64,000 nt of DNA from Archivesica marissinica (taxonomy: Eukaryota; Mollusca; Bivalvia; Venerida; Vesicomyidae), in contig JABXNX010000108.1 of assembly GCA_014843695.1 (NCBI GenBank), forward strand, positions 47,603 through 111,602, given 5' to 3'. Within the stretch, counting starts at the first letter, position 1; every line of letters starts with the position of its first letter. Below, one piece after another: positions 15,001-26,200 of the stretch. Below the pieces are notes generated by a model. That model saw only the letters and a program-made list of their open reading frames with translations, made no database searches and had not been told where the DNA came from. Made by a program: the position numbers and the translations under genes.

Positions 15001-18000
15001 AAATCTATGTCTGTACAAGACAGATCGTACATTGGAAGGACAAGAGGAAATCTATGTCTGTAGAAGACAGATCGTACAGTGGACAGACAAGAGGAAATCT
15101 ATGTCTGTACAAGACAGATCTTACATTGGAAGGACAAGAGGAAATCTATGTTTGTATGAGAGATCTTACATTGGAAGGACAAGAGGAAATCTATGTCTGT
15201 ATGAGACAGATCGTACATTGGAAGGACAAGAGGAAATCTATGTCTGTACAAAGACAGATCTTACATTGGAAGGACAAGAGGAAATCTATGTCTGTACAAG
15301 ACAGATCTTACATTGGAAGGACAAGAGGAAATCTATGTTTGTATGAGAGATCATACATTGGAAGGACAAGAGGAAATCTATGTCTGTACGAGACAGATCG
15401 TACATTGGAAGGACAAGAGGAAATCTATGTCTGTACAAGACAGATCGTACAGTGGAAGGACAAGAGGAAATCTATGTCTGTACAAGACAGATCATACAGT
15501 GGAAGGACAAGAGGAAATCTATGTCTGTACCGGACAAATCGTACATTGGAAGCACAAGAGGAAATCTATGTCTGTACGAGACAGATCGTACAGTGGAAGG
15601 ACAAAGGACAAGAGGAAATCTATGTCTGTACAAGACAGATCTTACATTGGAAGGACAAGAGGAAATCTATGTCTGTACGAGACAGATTTTACATTAGAAG
15701 GACAAGAGGAAATCTATGTATGTACAAGACAGATCGTACATTGGAAGGACAAGAGGAAATCTATGTCTGTACAAGACAGATCTTACATTGGAAGGACAAG
15801 AGGAAATCTATGTATGTACAAGACAGATCTTACATTGGAAGGACAAGAGGAAATCTATGTATGTACAAGACAGATCTTACATTGGAAGGACAAGAGGAAA
15901 TCTATGTCTGTACAAAATAGATCGTAAATTGGAAGGACAAGAGGAAATCTATGTCTGTATGGGACAGATCGTACATTGGAAGCACAAGAGTAAATCTATG
16001 TCTGTACGAGACAGATCTTACATTAGAAGGACAAGAGGAAATATATGTCTGTTCGAGACAGATCTTACATTAGAAGGACAAGAGGAAATCTATGTCTGTA
16101 CGGGACAGATCTTACATTGGTAGGACAAGAGGAAATCTATGTCTGTACAAGACAGATCTTACATTGGAAGGACAATATCTTACATTAGAAGGACAAGAGG
16201 AAATCTGTCTGTACGGGACAGATCTTACATTGGAAGGACAAGAGGAAATATATGTCTGTACGAGACAGATCTTACATTTGAAGGACAATAGGAAATCTAT
16301 GTCTGTACGGGACAGATCTTACATTGGAAGGACAAGCCGGGATGTACGTGACACATCTTACATTTGAAGGACAAGAGAAAATCTATGTCTGTACGAAACA
16401 GATCGTTCATTGGAAGGACAAGAGGAAATCTATGTCTGTACGAAACAGATCTTACATTGGAAGGACAAGAGGAAATCTATGTCTGTACAAGACAGATCGT
16501 ACAGTGGAAGGACAAGAGGATGTCTGTACAAGACAGATCGTACATTGGAAGGACAAGAGGAAATCTATGTCTGTACGAGACAGACCATACATTGGAAGGA
16601 CAAAAGGAAATCTATGTCTGTACAAGACAGATCTTACATTGGAAGGACAAGAGGAAATCTATGTCTGTACGAGACAGATCTTACATTGGAAGGACAAGAG
16701 GAAATCTATGTCTGTACAAGACAGATCGTACATTGGAAGGACAAGAGGAAATCTATGTCTGTACAAGACAGATCGTACATTGGAAGGACAAGAGGAAATC
16801 TATGTCTGTAGAAGACAGATCGTACAGTGGACGGACAAGAGGAAATCTATGTCTGTACAAGACAGATCGTACATTGGAAGGACAAGAGGAAATCTATGTC
16901 TGTACGAAACAGATTGTACATTGGAAGGACAAGAGGAAATCTATGTCTGTACAAGACAGATCGTACAGTGAATGGACAAGAGGAAATCTATGTCTGTACG
17001 AGACAGATCGTACAGTGGAAGGACAAGAGGAAATCTATGTCTGTACAAGACAGATCGTACAGTGGAAGGACAAAGGACAAGAGGAAATCTATGTCTGTAC
17101 AAGACAGATCTTACATTGGAACGACAAGAGGAAATCTATGTCTGTACGAAACAGATCGTACATTGGAAGGACAAGAGGAAATCTATGTCTGTACGGGACA
17201 GATCTTACATTGGTAGGACAAGAGGAAATCTATGTCTGTACAAGACAGATCTTACATTGGAAGGACAAGAGGAAATCTATGTCTGTACAAGACAGATCTT
17301 ACATTGGAAGGACAAGAGGAAATCTATGTCTGTACGAGACAGATCTTACATTGGAAGGACAAGAGGAAATCTATGTCTGTACAAGACAGATCGTACATTG
17401 GAAGGACAAGAGGAAATCTATGTCTGTACAAGACAGATCGTACATTGGAAGGACAAGAGGAAATCTATGTCTGTAGAAGACAGATCGTACAGTGGACGGA
17501 CAAGAGGAAATCTATGTCTGTACAAGACAGATCGTACATTGGAAGGACAAGAGGAAATCTATGTCTGTACGAAACAGATTGTACATTGGAAGGACAAGAG
17601 GAAATCTATGTCTGTACAAGACAGATCGTACAGTGAATGGACAAGAGGAAATCTATGTCTGTACGAGACAGATCGTACAGTGGAAGGACAAGAGGAAATC
17701 TATGTCTGTACAAGACAGATCGTACAGTGGAAGGACAAAGGACAAGAGGAAATCTATGTCTGTACAAGACAGATCTTACATTGGAACGACAAGAGGAAAT
17801 CTATGTCTGTACGAAACAGATCGTACATTGGAAGGACAAGAGGAAATCTATGTCTGTACGAAACAGATCTTACATTGGAAGGACAAGAGGAAATCTATGT
17901 CTGTACGAGACAGATCTTACATTAGAAGGACAAGAGGAAATCTATGTCTGTACAAGACAGATCTTACATTGGAAGGACAAGAGGAAATCTATGTATGTAC

Positions 18001-18874
18001 GAGACAGATCGTACATTGGAAGGACAAGAGGAAATCTATGTCTGTACAAGACAGATCTTACATTGGAAGGACAAGAGGAAATCTATGTCTGTACAAGACA
18101 GATCTTACATTGGAAGGACAAGAGGAAATCTATGTCTGTACGAGACAGATCTTACATTGGAAGGACAAGAGGAAATCTATGTCTGTACAAAACAGATCGT
18201 AAATTGGAAGGACAAGAGGAAATCTATGTCTGTATGGGACAGATCGTACATTGGAAGCACAAGAGTAAATCTATGTCTGTACGAGACAGATCTTACATTA
18301 GAAGGACAAGAGGAAATCTATGTCTGTACGAAACAGATCGTACAGTGGAAGGACAAGAGGAAATCTATGTCTGTACAAGACAGATCGTACAGTGGAAGGA
18401 CAAGAGGAAATCTATGTCTGTACAAGACAGATCTTACATTGGAAGGACAAGAGGAAATCTATGTCTGTACGAAACAGATCTTACATTGGAAGGACAAGAG
18501 GAAATCTATGTCTGTACGAGACAGATCTTACATTAGAAGGACAAGAGGAAATCTATGTCTGTACGAGACAGATCGTACATTGGAAGGACAAGAGGAAATC
18601 TATGTCTGTACGAGACAGATCGTACATTGGAAGCACAAGAGGAAATCTATGTCTGTACGAGACAGATCTTACATTAGAAGGACAAGAGGAAATCTATGTC
18701 TGTACAAGACAGATCGTACATTGGAAGGACAAGAGGAAATCTATGTCGGTACGAAACAGATCTTACATTGGAAGGACAAGAGGAAATCTATGTCTGTACA
18801 AGACAGATCTTACATTAGAAAGACAAGAGGAAATCTATGTCTGTACAAGACAGATCTTACATTGGAAGGACAAG
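1..18874. repeat. 47-bp minisatellite array (about 400 copies)
   Basis: Near-perfect head-to-tail array of a 47-bp unit, recognisable by GGACAAGAGGAAATCTATGT followed by CTGTAC and a GATCGTAC or GATCTTAC block. Units differ at a few fixed sites (AAGACA/GAGACA, CGTACAGTGG/CTTACATTGG). Some copies are 54 bp through an extra AAAGGAC, giving a 101-bp dimer pattern around 7100-7620. Diverged marker units with AGCCGGGATGTACG recur at 3571, 6497, 6912, 9461, 12510, 14587 and 16335, and reveal larger duplications with shifts of 2964, 2077 and 1748 bp. A 665-bp shift duplicates 16827-17216 onto 17492. The unit has no stop in any forward frame, so long open frames appear; nothing suggests they are genes. 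The array lies downstream of the SIRT1 stop codon and its left end is outside the window. Confidence 0.97.
5061..6060. other. Assembly gap (1000 N) inside the 47-bp array
   Basis: Exactly 1000 N bases flanked on both sides by the 47-bp repeat. The round number suggests a placeholder length, so the true array length is unknown. Confidence 0.98.
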
Positions 18875-18903
18875 TGTCAGTGGTCAGTGGTAAGGTCAAA
18901 AAT

Positions 18904-19104
18904 AAAAATACCTGTGTTTACTGTTTCATGTAATAGTAGGATCGGTCGGTCAGTAGATTTTTTACACATATCCTTGTGCACAGAAAACGGAATTCCGATT
19001 TAGTTTTTCTTTTTTTGTCTTCAAAATTTATTCAACAATTAAAACAATTCAGGATCGGTGTAAATAAATGGGTCACTTGGGAAACCGTAAACACAGGTAT
19101 TTTT
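18904..19104. mobile_element. Short MITE-like element in SIRT1 3' flank/UTR
   Basis: The left end (18904-18927) and right end (19081-19104) are inverted copies of a 24-bp sequence containing AAAAATACCTGTGTTTAC, with one mismatch. The inside is about 150 bp, non-coding, and contains a GGTCGGTC motif. The ends resemble those of the element at 21487-21956, so both are probably one family of non-autonomous DNA elements. No target-site duplication is clear. It lies 125 bp past the SIRT1 stop codon, where a 3' UTR would be expected. Confidence 0.6.
19027..19032 (-). promoter_or_regulatory. Candidate poly(A) signal for SIRT1
   Basis: The minus strand reads AATAAA about 200 bases after the SIRT1 stop codon at 19229. 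It is the first canonical hexamer I find downstream on that strand. It lies inside the MITE-like element, so the element may supply the 3' end. AT-rich DNA gives such hexamers by chance, so this is a candidate only. Confidence 0.4.
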
Positions 19105-19171
19105 TTGCCTAATCTTGTTATTCCTAGGCAATGTTGGCATATTGATGGTGAATCGAACACTGGTTTAGCCC

Positions 19172-19188
19172 TATATATATATATATAT
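19172..19188. repeat. (TA)n microsatellite
   Basis: A short run of alternating T and A between the stop codon of SIRT1 and the MITE-like element. Confidence 0.8.
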
Positions 19189-19228
19189 CAAGTAATAACA
19201 ATAATTTTACACTATTAACATTATACTG

Positions 19229-19752
19229 TCATGATACTTCGATTTCAACAGTATTGTCTTTCTTATCCTTCAGTGACTCACTATTTTCTGTTCTAGGTTC
19301 TCTAACTCTGGCAGTATCATCATCTTTATCCGACACACGTTTCTCTTTGACCTCCTTCTTATCAGGATCTACAATATCACAATCCGATTGTTTAACTGAT
19401 TCCTGTTTGGCTAAATCTTCAGGCACTTTAGCATCAGATTCTTGGCTATTTGGTGACACACGTTTCTCTTTGTTGTCTTCGTCTATATCTTCATCAAGAT
19501 CTATAGCTATAGGATTGTCATCATCTGACAAGCTTCCTGCTGACCCAGATTCACCATCATACTCATTATCATCGTCAGATATCAAATATACCATCTCGCC
19601 ATCTAAAGCACTACTTTCTGTTGTAGATTTGGTCTGATCTAATTCCCCTGATAAATCCAATATACCGGTAGTGTCCAAGTCTTTTACCCATGTTATATAC
19701 TCTGCTTCTGGGAAAATGTACTTGTACGGTGGTACAAAACAGAATGTATTAA
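19229..19752 (-). CDS. SIRT1: SIRT1 last coding exon: ESA-like segment and acidic C-terminal tail
   Basis: The exon starts after a TTTTTTCAG acceptor (19753-19761), completing a split codon (G|TT, Val), and ends at the stop at 19229: two bases plus 173 codons and the stop. The first residues, TFCFVPPYKYIFPEAEY, match the ESA region of vertebrate SIRT1 (YLFLPPNRYIFHGAEVY in human), which packs on the catalytic core and is needed for full activity. The remainder is acidic and low complexity (runs such as SDDDNEYDGES and DLDEDIDEDN) with two copies of KEKRVS, about 42 residues apart. The tail is probably disordered and has no similarity I recognise beyond the ESA part. The intron side carries a 19-bp array that reaches to within 23 bp of this exon, so a long minus-strand open frame reads from the array into the exon; only the part from 19752 is likely coding. 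Confidence 0.93.
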
Positions 19753-19775
19753 CTGAAAAAATAAAAATAATCACT

Positions 19776-20506
19776 GAATGATAATACAGCACCAGAATGA
19801 CAATACAGCACCATAATGATAATACAGCACCAGAAAGATAATACAGCACCAGAAAGATAATACAGCACCAGAAAGATAATACAGCACCAGAACAATAATA
19901 CAACACCAGAATGATAATACAGCACCAGAATGATAATACAGCACCAGAACGACAGCACCAGAATGATAATACAGCACCAGAAAGATAATACAGCACCAGA
20001 AAGATAATACAGCACCAGAAAGATAATGCAGCACCAGAACGACAGCACCAGAATGATAATACAGCACCAGAATGATAATACAGCACCAGAACGACAGCAC
20101 CAGAATGATAATACAGCACCAGAAAGATAATACAGCACCAGAATGATAATACAGCACCAGAACGATAATACAGCACCAGAAAGATAATACAGCACCAGAA
20201 CGACAGCACCAGAATGATAATACAGCACCAGAAAGATAATACAGCACCAGAAAGATAATACAGCACCAGAATGATAATACAGCACCAGAAAGATAATACA
20301 GCACTAGAAAGATAATACAGCACCAGAATGATAATACAGCACCAGAATGATAATACAGCACCATAATGATAATACAGCACCAGAAAGATAATACAACACC
20401 AGAATGATAATACAGCACCAGAATGATAATACAGCACCAGAATGATAATACAGCACCAGAATGATAATACAGCACCAGAATGATAATACAGCACCAGAAA
20501 GATAAT
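19776..20506. repeat. 19-bp minisatellite (about 38 copies)
   Basis: Unit AATGATAATACAGCACCAG, with frequent AATG/AAAG variants and shortened 13-bp copies (ACGACAGCACCAG). It lies in the last SIRT1 intron and begins 23 bp from the acceptor of the final exon. The minus-strand frame through it gives a repetitive Leu/Ser/Cys/Tyr-rich peptide that is an artefact. Confidence 0.95.
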
Positions 20507-20541
20507 TATAGCTTATTGAGATTATCATCCATTACTATTCT

Positions 20542-20823
20542 CCTCTGAGATAATACTGACCAGTCAATATTTATGGTAACATTGACTGCCTCTGAGATAA
20601 TACTGACCGGTCAATATTTATGGTAGCATTGACTGCCTCTGAGATAATACTGACCAGTCAATATTTATGGTAGCATTGACTGCATCTGAGATAATACTGA
20701 CCAGTCAATATTTATGGTAACATTGACTGCCTCTGAGATAATACTGACCAGTCAATATTTATGGTAGCATTGACTGCCTCTGAGATAATACTGACCAGTC
20801 AATATTTATGGTAATATTGACTG
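20542..20823. repeat. 47-bp minisatellite (6 copies)
   Basis: Six copies of a 47-bp unit beginning CCTCTGAGATAATACTGACC. The sequence is unrelated to the other 47-bp array at 1-18874, so the shared length is coincidental or mechanistic rather than common descent. Confidence 0.93.
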
Positions 20824-21053
20824 TCTTTGGCTTCCAGTCTGAATTAGTAAAACGCTCATTGGAATATTGCTAAAAACAAAGTGCCTCTCTTTTGATAAGT
20901 AGATGCTTATTGAAATACACCCATAAAAGCTTCTAGATGTTTACAGATTCTATAAATAGATTTACTGAGACAAGTCAACTTGAATATTTGATTGTTTGCT
21001 CTAACCAGTTATCTTTTCAAATATGTTTACCTGGGCTCAGTATAATAACATAA
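20824..21053. other. Unique intronic sequence
   Basis: AT-rich intron sequence. I see no exon, RNA gene or repeat in it. Confidence 0.6.
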
Positions 21054-21400
21054 ATATTGCATTCCTGAATGGGCAATATGAAAAATATCACCACTCGAAA
21101 CATGAATATTAAACTCAGCTGACGCCTATTCATGTTCTCGGCCCGAGTCGGGGTGATATTTTTCATATTGCTCTCTCAGGAATACAATATTTATATATTA
21201 TAACTGTTATATCATATGCTGATGCCTCGGTTAATATTTATGTTCTCAGGGTGATATTTTTCATATTGCTCCCTCAGGAATACAATATTTATATATTATA
21301 ACTGTTATATCATATGCTGATGCCTCGGTTAATATTTATGTTCTCAGGGTGATATTCTTCATATTGCCCACTCAGGAATGCAATATTTATATATCATAGC
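21054..21400. repeat. Inverted repeat followed by 98-bp direct repeats
   Basis: A 39-bp arm at 21054-21092 is repeated in inverted orientation at 21151-21190 (shared core GGTGATATTTTTCATATTGC, about four mismatches). The right arm is then carried in direct 98-bp repeats starting at 21151, 21249 and 21347. This looks like a decayed palindromic MITE whose right half was duplicated in tandem. Confidence 0.65.
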
Positions 21401-21486
21401 ATCATAGTGACCACTGCTGCATTGATACATTGAGGAAGCAAAACTATCAGGATATCTGTATACACATACAATAGATGAGAGACAAA

Positions 21487-21956
21487 TAAGGCCAAAAAAC
21501 AACAAAAAACTCTGTGCTTACGGCTCCCCGACCGACCCTGTGTTTACGGTTTCCCGACCGATCCTGTGTTTAAGGTTTTGACCGACCCTGTGTTTACGGT
21601 TTTGACCGACCCTGTGTTTACGGTTTTGACCGACACTGTGTTTACGGTTTTGACCGACCCTGTGTTTATGGTTTTGACCGACCCTGTGTTTACGGTTTCC
21701 CGACCGACCCTGTGTTTACGGTTTTGACCGACCCTGTGTTTACGGTTTCCCGACCGACCCTGTGTTTACGGTTTTGACCGACCCTGTGTTTACGGTTTCC
21801 CGACTGACCCTGTGTTTACGGTTTTGACCGACCCTGTGTTTACGGTTTCCCGACCGACCCTGCATATTTCTGTGCCCAAATTCCCTACAGACGGACCGGA
21901 CCCTATTATGTTTTGGCATGAAACGGTAAACATAGGGTTGTTTTGTTTTGGCCTAA
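21487..21956. mobile_element. Non-autonomous inverted-end element carrying an internal 24-bp array
   Basis: The left end (TAAGGCCAAAAAACAACAAA) and the right end read on the other strand (TTAGGCCAAAACAAAACAAC) are imperfect inverted repeats, each followed by a GTGTTTAC-like or TGTTTACCG motif. The interior is mostly the array at 21511-21862. No transposase frame is present. The ends resemble the MITE at 18904-19104. Confidence 0.5.
21511..21862. repeat. 24/25-bp minisatellite (about 14 copies)
   Basis: Tandem units CCGACCCTGTGTTTACGGTT plus TTGA (24 bp) or TCCCGA-type endings (25 bp). The unit contains the same GTGTTTACGGTTTC string as the terminal repeat of the MITE at 18904-19104 and its neighbouring GGTCGGT motif, so it probably arose by amplification of that element's end. 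Confidence 0.85.
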
Positions 21957-22350
21957 TCAATATATCTAGTAATTATCCACAGAAGACTTTTAAAGCCCCA
22001 AATTTGATTAGATTGTGCTACACATCAAGATATACATGGGGCGGATGATAAAGAAATTTTGACTACTGCCTTTTACATGTTATTCATTTATAGTGGACTT
22101 ATAAAAATCTGGCAACAAATAAACTGGTGTTTGTAAAATAACTTAAATAAGTAAACACTCTATAGTTTTTAACACTACTATACATATGATAGATAATGCA
22201 TTAGGAAACCTAACAAATAGCAGAAATGTAGTATGTAGAAATGTGAATATATGCTTTTAAAAGAGTAAACACAAAGAATAACTTCTACAGTGACTTTATA
22301 ATCTGCCAATATAGTTCATCAGAAGTCAGATAGATGACTATTCCACTTAC
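21957..22350. other. Unique intronic sequence
   Basis: Intron sequence between the inverted-end element and the donor GTAAGT (22345-22350) of the exon at 22351-23232. No further feature is visible. Confidence 0.6.
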
Positions 22351-23232
22351 CTCCAAGTCGTGTGGCCAAGTTCTCTCTGTACGGTCCCCATCTCTTCCAC
22401 ACTTTGTCAATATCAGCAGCCGAACCTGGCTTTTGCCCATCACTAAAACTACAGCCAGGTTTGGCATTATCCACAAGATATTTATCTACTCCTTTAGATA
22501 CACTGGCAGTCTGTGCACTTGCACTGTCCACAAGACCTTCAACTGTTTCACTGATAGGTGTTGTATCAAGATTTACAACATCGTTTGCGCTTGATTTATC
22601 ACTTATCTCCGGATTAGAATTCTCTTTTATATGAATAGAATTACTCCCTGATGTGTATGATTCATTGTGAGCAACTCTAGAGTGTGTATTTGCATTACCT
22701 GAAATGTCATTCATATTATCTGTACCAAGGCACTTACCATCCGACTCAGTGGTCTTTGATTTGTTAGAATTTTCTGTTACTTCAGTCAGTGATTCAGCAG
22801 TTTTTGAGTCGTGTTTTTCAGTGTCTGAATTTGTATTAAACATACTCCCTGTAACTAAAACAGTTTTTTCATTGTCTTTTACACCATTAACTTCTCCAGT
22901 ATTTGATGTCTGATTAGTAGATGCCAATTCTGGTGATGATTTTGAAGAAGAAGTTATGAGTATTGGTTTTTTTGAGGATGTAACTCTTGCTTGTGGTTTC
23001 GGAGAAGGCACTTTGAGTTCTGGTTTTGGGGATGTAGTTGGTGTAAGTAACTCATCCATGCTAATTTCAGTCAACCCTTCCTTGCCTGCTATTTTAGTCC
23101 ATTCCTCACCAAGTCTACGACATAACTCGCCAATTACAACATCACAATCGCCTAGTAATTCCACGTCAAAGTGACAATTACGCAAATGTTCCTTATTAAT
23201 GAGAATCTGTGGTACAGAGGCTGGTATAGAGT
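22351..23232 (-). CDS. SIRT1: SIRT1 exon: end of catalytic core plus long Ser/Thr-rich linker
   Basis: The acceptor TATTTCAG (23233-23240) and donor GTAAGT (22350-22345) bound 882 bases. Two bases complete an Asn codon, then 293 codons follow, then one base of the next Val codon. The N-terminal part (SIPASVPQILINKE, then HFDVELLGDCDVVIGELCRR) closely matches the last part of the SIRT1 catalytic domain, including the NAD-pocket stretch before the final helix. After about residue 50 of the exon the sequence becomes a Ser/Thr/Asn/Lys-rich linker of about 220 residues, with several SP and TP sites and probably disordered. Near the end, DKVWKRWGPYRENLATRLG resembles the segment just before the ESA peptide of human SIRT1. 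A similarly large disordered exon is normal for animal SIRT1. A 15-kb array begins only 26 bp upstream of the acceptor. Confidence 0.96.
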
Positions 23233-23258
23233 CTGAAATACAACATGGAAACCGTTGA

Positions 23259-26200
23259 ATTGATACACCCACACACAGAAGAGGGACATTGATACACCCC
23301 CACATGCAAGAGGGACATTGATACACCCCCACAAGCAAGATGGGCATTGATACACCCCCACACGCAAGATGGGCATTGATACACCCCCACACACAAGATG
23401 GGCATTGATACACCCCCACACACAAGAGGGACATTGATACACCCCACATGCAAGAGGGACATTGATACACCCCCACACGCAAGATGGGCATTGATACACC
23501 CCACACACAAGAGGGACATTGATACACACCCACACACAAGAGGGGTGATCACACGCAAGAGGGCATTGATACACACCCACACGCAAGAGGGACATTGATA
23601 CACACCCACATGCAAGAGGGATATTGATACACTCCCACACACAAGAGGGACATTGATACACCCACACACAAGAGGGACATTGATACACCCCCACATGCAA
23701 GAGGGGCATTGATACATCCCCACACGGGACATTGATACACACCCACATGCAAGAGGGGCATTGATACACCCCCACAAGCAAGAGGGACATTGATACACCC
23801 CCACACGCAAGAGGGACATTGATACACACCCACATGCAAGAGGGACATTGATACACCCCCATACACAAGAGGGGCATTGATACACCCCCACACGCAAGAG
23901 GGACATTGATACACACCCACACAAGGCATTGATACACACCCACATGCAAGAGGGACATTGATACACCCCCACACGCAAGATGGACATTGATACACACCCA
24001 CACGGGGCATTGATACACACCCACACGCAAGAGGGGCATTGATACACCCCCACACGGGGCATTGACACACACCCACATGCAAGAGGGGCATTGATACACC
24101 CCCACATGCAAGAGGGGCATTGATACACACCCACACAGGGCATTGATACACACCCACACGCAAGAGAGGCATTGATACACCCCCACACGCAAGAGGGACA
24201 TTGATACACCCCCACACGCAAGAGGGACATTGATACACACCCACATGCAAGAGGGACATTGATACACACCCACACAGGGCATTGATACACACCCACACGC
24301 AAGAGGGACATTGATACACCCCCACATGCAGAGGGACATTGATACACCCCACACGCAAGAGGGACATTGATACACCCCCACACAAGAGGGACATTGATAC
24401 ACCCCCACATGCATGAGGGACATTGATACACCCCCACACGGGACATTGATACACACCCACATGCAAGAGGGACATTGATACACCCCCACACGCAAGAGGG
24501 ACATTGATACACCCCCACATGCAAGAGGGACATTGATACACACCCACATGCAAGAGGGACATTGATACACCCCCACACACAAGAGGGGCATTGATACACC
24601 CCCACACGCAAGAGGGACATTGATACACACCCACACAAGGCATTGATACACACCCACACAAGGGACATTGATACACCCCCACATGCAAAGGGACATTGAT
24701 ACACACCCACACGCAAGATGGACATTGATACACCCCCACACGCAAGAGGGGCATTGATACACACCCACATGCAAGAGGGACATTGATACACCCCCACACA
24801 CAAGAGGGACATTGATACACCCTCACACGGGGCATTGATACACACCCACACGCAAGATGGACATTGATACACACCCACACGCAAGATGGACATTGATACA
24901 CACCCATGCAAGAGGGACATTGATACACACCCACACGGGACATTGATACACCCCCACATGCAAGAGGGACATTGATACACACCCACACACAAGATGGACA
25001 TTGATACACCCCCACACACAAGAGGGACATTGATACACACCAACATGCAAGAGGGACATTGATACACCCCCACATGCACGAGGGACATTGATACACCCAC
25101 ACACGGGGCATTGATACACACCCACACGCAAGATGGACATTGATACACACCTACACGCAAGATGGACATTGATACACACCCACACGCAAGATGGACATTG
25201 ATACACACCCACACGGGACATTGATACACACCCACACGGGACATTGATACACACCCACACGGGACATTGATACACACCCACATGCAAGAGGGACATTGAT
25301 ACACACCCACATGCAAGATGGACATTGATACACACACACAAGAGGGACATTGATACACCCCCACAAGGGACATTGATACACCCCCACATGCAAGAGGGAC
25401 ATTGATACACACCCACATGCAAGATGGACATTGATACACACACACAAGAGGGACATTGATACACCCCCACAAGGGACATTGATACACCCCCACATGCAAG
25501 AGGGACATTGATACACACCCACATGCAAGATGGACATTGATACACACCCACATGCAAGAGGGACATTGATACACACCCACATGCAAGAGGGGCATTGATA
25601 CACACCCACATGCAAGAGGGACATTGATACACACCCACATGCAAGAGGGGCATTGATACACATCCACACGGGGCATTGATACACCCCCACACGGTGTATT
25701 GATACACACCCACATGCAAGAGGGGCATTGATACACCCCCACACAGGGCATTGATACATCCCCACACGCAAGAGGAACATTGATACACCCCCACATGCAA
25801 GAGGGACATTGATACACCCCCATATGCAAGAGGGACATTGATATACCCCCACATGCAAGACGGACATTGATACACCCACACACAAGAGGGACATTGATAC
25901 ACCCCCACACACAAGATGGACATTGATACACCCCCACACAGGGCATTGATACACACCCACACTGGGCATTGATACACACCCACACTGGGCATTGATACAC
26001 ACCCACACTGGTCATTGATACACACCCACACTGGGCATTGATACACACCAACACAGGGCATTGATACACACCCATACTGGGCATTGATACACACCCACAC
26101 TGGGCATTGATACACACCCACACTGGGCATTGATACGCACCCACACAAGGCATTGATACACACCCACACTGGGCATTGATACACACCCACACTGGGCATT

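Noticed and set aside
1..18874. CRISPR array
   Set aside because: Units are contiguous and similar throughout, with no conserved repeat/variable spacer pattern and no cas genes; the host is a eukaryote.
19254..19637. Forward Ser-rich 127-codon frame
   Set aside because: It is the antisense of the acidic SIRT1 tail and has no independent support.
19771..20494. Hydrophobic minus-strand peptide (YYHSGAVLSFWCC type) fused to the SIRT1 C-terminal exon
   Set aside because: The fusion reads through a clear TTTTTTCAG acceptor into the intronic 19-bp array. The exon joins in phase to the exon at 22351-23232 instead.
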